Of a stretch of 64,000 bases of DNA, positions 62,187 through 64,000 are shown in pieces (positions within the stretch are counted from its first letter, which is position 1; each line of letters opens with the position of its first letter). The stretch is from Phormidium tenue FACHB-886 (GTDB lineage Bacteria > Cyanobacteriota > Cyanobacteriia > Elainellales > Elainellaceae). Where the stretch lies: positions 124,001 through 188,000 of the forward strand of contig NZ_JACXWX010000001.1 of NCBI RefSeq assembly GCF_014764505.1. Reading direction: 5' to 3'. Below the pieces are notes generated by a model. It searched no databases. It worked only from the letters and a program-made list of their open reading frames with translations, and was not told the DNA's origin. Made by a program: the position numbers and the translations under genes.

Positions 62187-63623
62187 CTAAGCCGGGCTGT
62201 AGCAAGTTGCCTGTTGTTCTGCCTGCTGGTAAAACGCCAGTAGTTCTGGAATGATTCGGTTTAAATTGCCAGCCCCTAAGAACAGCACTAAATCACCAGG
62301 ACGAAGCGCCGTTTGAAGATAGGCTTCCACTTCAGCCAAGGTAGACTGGTAAGAAACCTGTGGATGATGAGCGGCGATCGCTGCTGCTAGCTGCTCCCCG
62401 GTCACCTGCCCCTGATTAGACTCTCCCGCACTATATATATCTGTTGTCACGACCAGATCTGCATCACCAAACGACTCCGCAAATTCTTTTAGAAAAGTTG
62501 AGGTGCGGCTGTAGCGGTGCGGTTGAAAAACTGCCACTACCCGCTGTAAATTGGGCTGAGCGCGTAGCCGAGCCGCTGCCAACGTTGCCTGAATTTCGCT
62601 GGGGTGGTGGGCGTAGTCGTCAATGAAAAGAATCTGGTTGTATTCGCCGCGCCGCTCAAACCGCCGTCGCGCGCCCTCAAAGGTGGTAAGGATAGAGGCG
62701 ATCTGAGCAAATTCTAGACCGACTAACCGCCCCACCGCGATCGCTGCTAACGCGTTGCTCAAGTTATGCTCACCCAGCAGCCGCAGATGTAGTTCACCCA
62801 GTAGTGTTCCCCGCTCATACACCTGGGCAATCGTTCCGTCTGCCTGATAAACAACTTGAGCGACTGTGTAATCGGCACCATCTGAGCAGACGCTATAGCT
62901 TACAGTGGGCTGTACTTGCTGAACGAGCGGACTATCGAGACAGCCGATTAAAGTTTGACACTGACGAGCAAACGTTTGAAAGGTGGCGATCACTTCATCC
63001 AACGAGGCGTAATGGTCTGGGTGATCGAGTTCAATGTTGGTGATAACGCCAATGTCTGCCGCCAGTTTCACCAGAGAACCGTCTGATTCATCTGCTTCTG
63101 CAACCAGATAGGCGCTTTCTCCAGAGCGGGCGTTACCTTCCCATGCCTTTACTTCACCCCCAACTACAATTGTCGGGTCGAGCCCCGCTTGGAGCAGTAA
63201 GAAGCCGATCATGCTGCTCGTGGTCGTTTTGCCATGCGTTCCAGCAACAGCAATTCCCCTATATTCTCGCATCAGCGCTGCCAGTAGATCAGAGCGATGA
63301 AAAATCGGGCAGCCGAGATCAATTGCTGCCCGATATTCTGCATTTGCAGCGCTGATCGCCGTAGAGCAGACAACCTGGGGCAGCAAGGCTATATCTGAGA
63401 GAGGAACTTCTGAACGAAATGCTTCTAAATTGGCTGCGTCTTGGCTCCAGAAAATGTGAGCGCCCTGCTCTTGTAGCCGCTGCGTTATATGGTTAAGACT
63501 TAGATCTGATCCTGATACAGGTAGCTTGCGCTGGGTCAGAACGTAAGCGAGAGCTGACATCCCAATTCCACCGATTCCGATGAAATGAAATGGTCTCCCG
63601 CTGAAATCAACAGAGTTCAGCAT
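62187..63623 (-). CDS. murC: UDP-N-acetylmuramate--L-alanine ligase
   Basis: A 478-residue cytoplasmic ATP-dependent ligase that adds the first amino acid of the peptidoglycan stem peptide. The N-terminal Rossmann motif FIGIGGIGMSALA (about 14-26) binds the UDP substrate. The ATP loop AGTHGKTTTSSM lies near 126-137, NIELDHPDHY near 198-207 and the central motif FIDDYAHHPSEI near 329-340. The length is normal. It is the first gene of the murC-murB-ebfC group; no start alternative is needed. Confidence 0.97.
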   Translation of the reverse strand: MLNSVDFSGRPFHFIGIGGIGMSALAYVLTQRKLPVSGSDLSLNHITQRLQEQGAHIFWSQDAANLEAFRSEVPLSDIALLPQVVCSTAISAANAEYRAAIDLGCPIFHRSDLLAALMREYRGIAVAGTHGKTTTSSMIGFLLLQAGLDPTIVVGGEVKAWEGNARSGESAYLVAEADESDGSLVKLAADIGVITNIELDHPDHYASLDEVIATFQTFARQCQTLIGCLDSPLVQQVQPTVSYSVCSDGADYTVAQVVYQADGTIAQVYERGTLLGELHLRLLGEHNLSNALAAIAVGRLVGLEFAQIASILTTFEGARRRFERRGEYNQILFIDDYAHHPSEIQATLAAARLRAQPNLQRVVAVFQPHRYSRTSTFLKEFAESFGDADLVVTTDIYSAGESNQGQVTGEQLAAAIAAHHPQVSYQSTLAEVEAYLQTALRPGDLVLFLGAGNLNRIIPELLAFYQQAEQQATCYSPA

Positions 63624-63908
63624 TATAGCTCCTTACACACACCACACCACACCAAATATCACGCGATATCATAGCAAGAATTGCTTTTTCTGCGATATGC
63701 CTTTGCCGCAGATTTTTTATGAATGGTCTGAATTATCGCTCAACTCTCAGAATTTGACTCCATTAGTATCTCGGATTTAATTCACGTTGTTCGGCATCCT
63801 CACCTACAGAAATAGACTGAATTTGCCTTAGAGTTATACCGAAATAGCTACACAAGTGCTTTAAAAGATTCCTGAAAGCACTGAATTAATTTTTGATATT
63901 AGCTTTTT

Positions 63909-64000
63909 ATGTCCAAAAAAATAGCAGTCCTAGGAGGCACATTTAATCCAGTTCATATCGGTCATTTGATAATGGCAGAAACTGCCTTAAATCAGTGCGC
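63909..64000 (+). CDS. nadD: Nicotinate-nucleotide adenylyltransferase (5' part only)
   Basis: The first 30 codons of a gene cut by the right window edge. The nucleotidyltransferase motif GGTFNPVHIGHL (residues 9-20; G-x-F-x-P-x-H-x-G-H) is visible, followed by MAETAL, as in NadD, which makes NAD precursors. Other members of the family, such as NMN or phosphopantetheine adenylyltransferases, are less likely because of the order GGTFNPVH. It is divergent from murC with a 285-base gap, which should carry its promoter. Confidence 0.85.
   Translation, partial: MSKKIAVLGGTFNPVHIGHLIMAETALNQC

Noticed and set aside
1-64000. tRNA, rRNA or intact insertion-sequence genes
   Set aside because: I scanned intergenic regions for T-arm patterns, ribosomal sequences and transposase motifs on both strands and found none convincing.

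Overview
The window comes from a cyanobacterium. Diagnostic genes are petN (cytochrome b6f), psb27 (photosystem II assembly), crtR (beta-carotene hydroxylase), ntcA (nitrogen regulator), a group 1 sigma factor of the SigA type, ycf23/DUF561, DUF1517, DUF1830 and DUF1565 proteins, and a thiE with the cyanobacterial N-terminal extension. The octamer GCGATCGC (HIP1) recurs about once per 2 kb, which is also typical of many cyanobacteria. The genus cannot be fixed from this sequence. A free-living, possibly filamentous, freshwater or terrestrial lineage would fit.

Layout. 1-5 kb: 3' end of an RND efflux permease, a small membrane protein, a lone sugar-type ABC permease, a small Cys-rich protein, crtR and a TPR protein. 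5-13.7 kb: an EamA exporter, a methyltransferase, secreted proteins (DUF1400; an Ig-like protein coupled to mtnP; DUF1517), then thiS and thiE. 13.7-20 kb: a secreted beta-helix/SPOR protein, a Trp-rich protein, an apparently solitary DNA methyltransferase, and sigA followed by a conserved unknown. 20-25 kb: a copper amine oxidase and fructosamine-kinase-like operon, petN with a small membrane ORF, a WecG/TagA-type glycosyltransferase and a LysE exporter. 25-35 kb: an M20 amidohydrolase, an ExbB/ExbD pair, an ABC exporter, a LysM/M23 cell-wall peptidase and trmL. 35-43.6 kb: DUF1830, a B12-binding-type radical SAM protein, a complete RND adaptor/permease pair and ycf23. 43.7-50.8 kb: a toxin-gene remnant, selO, pcp, a large unknown, psb27 and a GT39 glycosyltransferase. 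50.8-64 kb: a DppC-like permease, a ROK kinase, a Uma2 protein, prfC, ntcA, fabI, a broken dienelactone hydrolase, a fused oligopeptide ATPase, ebfC-murB-murC and the start of nadD.

Most of the window is housekeeping and envelope biology. I found no CRISPR array, prophage, intact transposon, rRNA or tRNA, and nothing I would call a proven new system. The best leads are the amine oxidase/fructosamine-kinase operon, a 61-nt almost perfect palindrome between convergent genes, several unlisted small genes (petN; a 52-aa partner; a 46-aa two-repeat protein; a 43-aa membrane peptide), an autoregulatory-looking NtcA box upstream of ntcA, and two decaying genes (a MazF/PemK remnant and a dienelactone hydrolase with three lesions).
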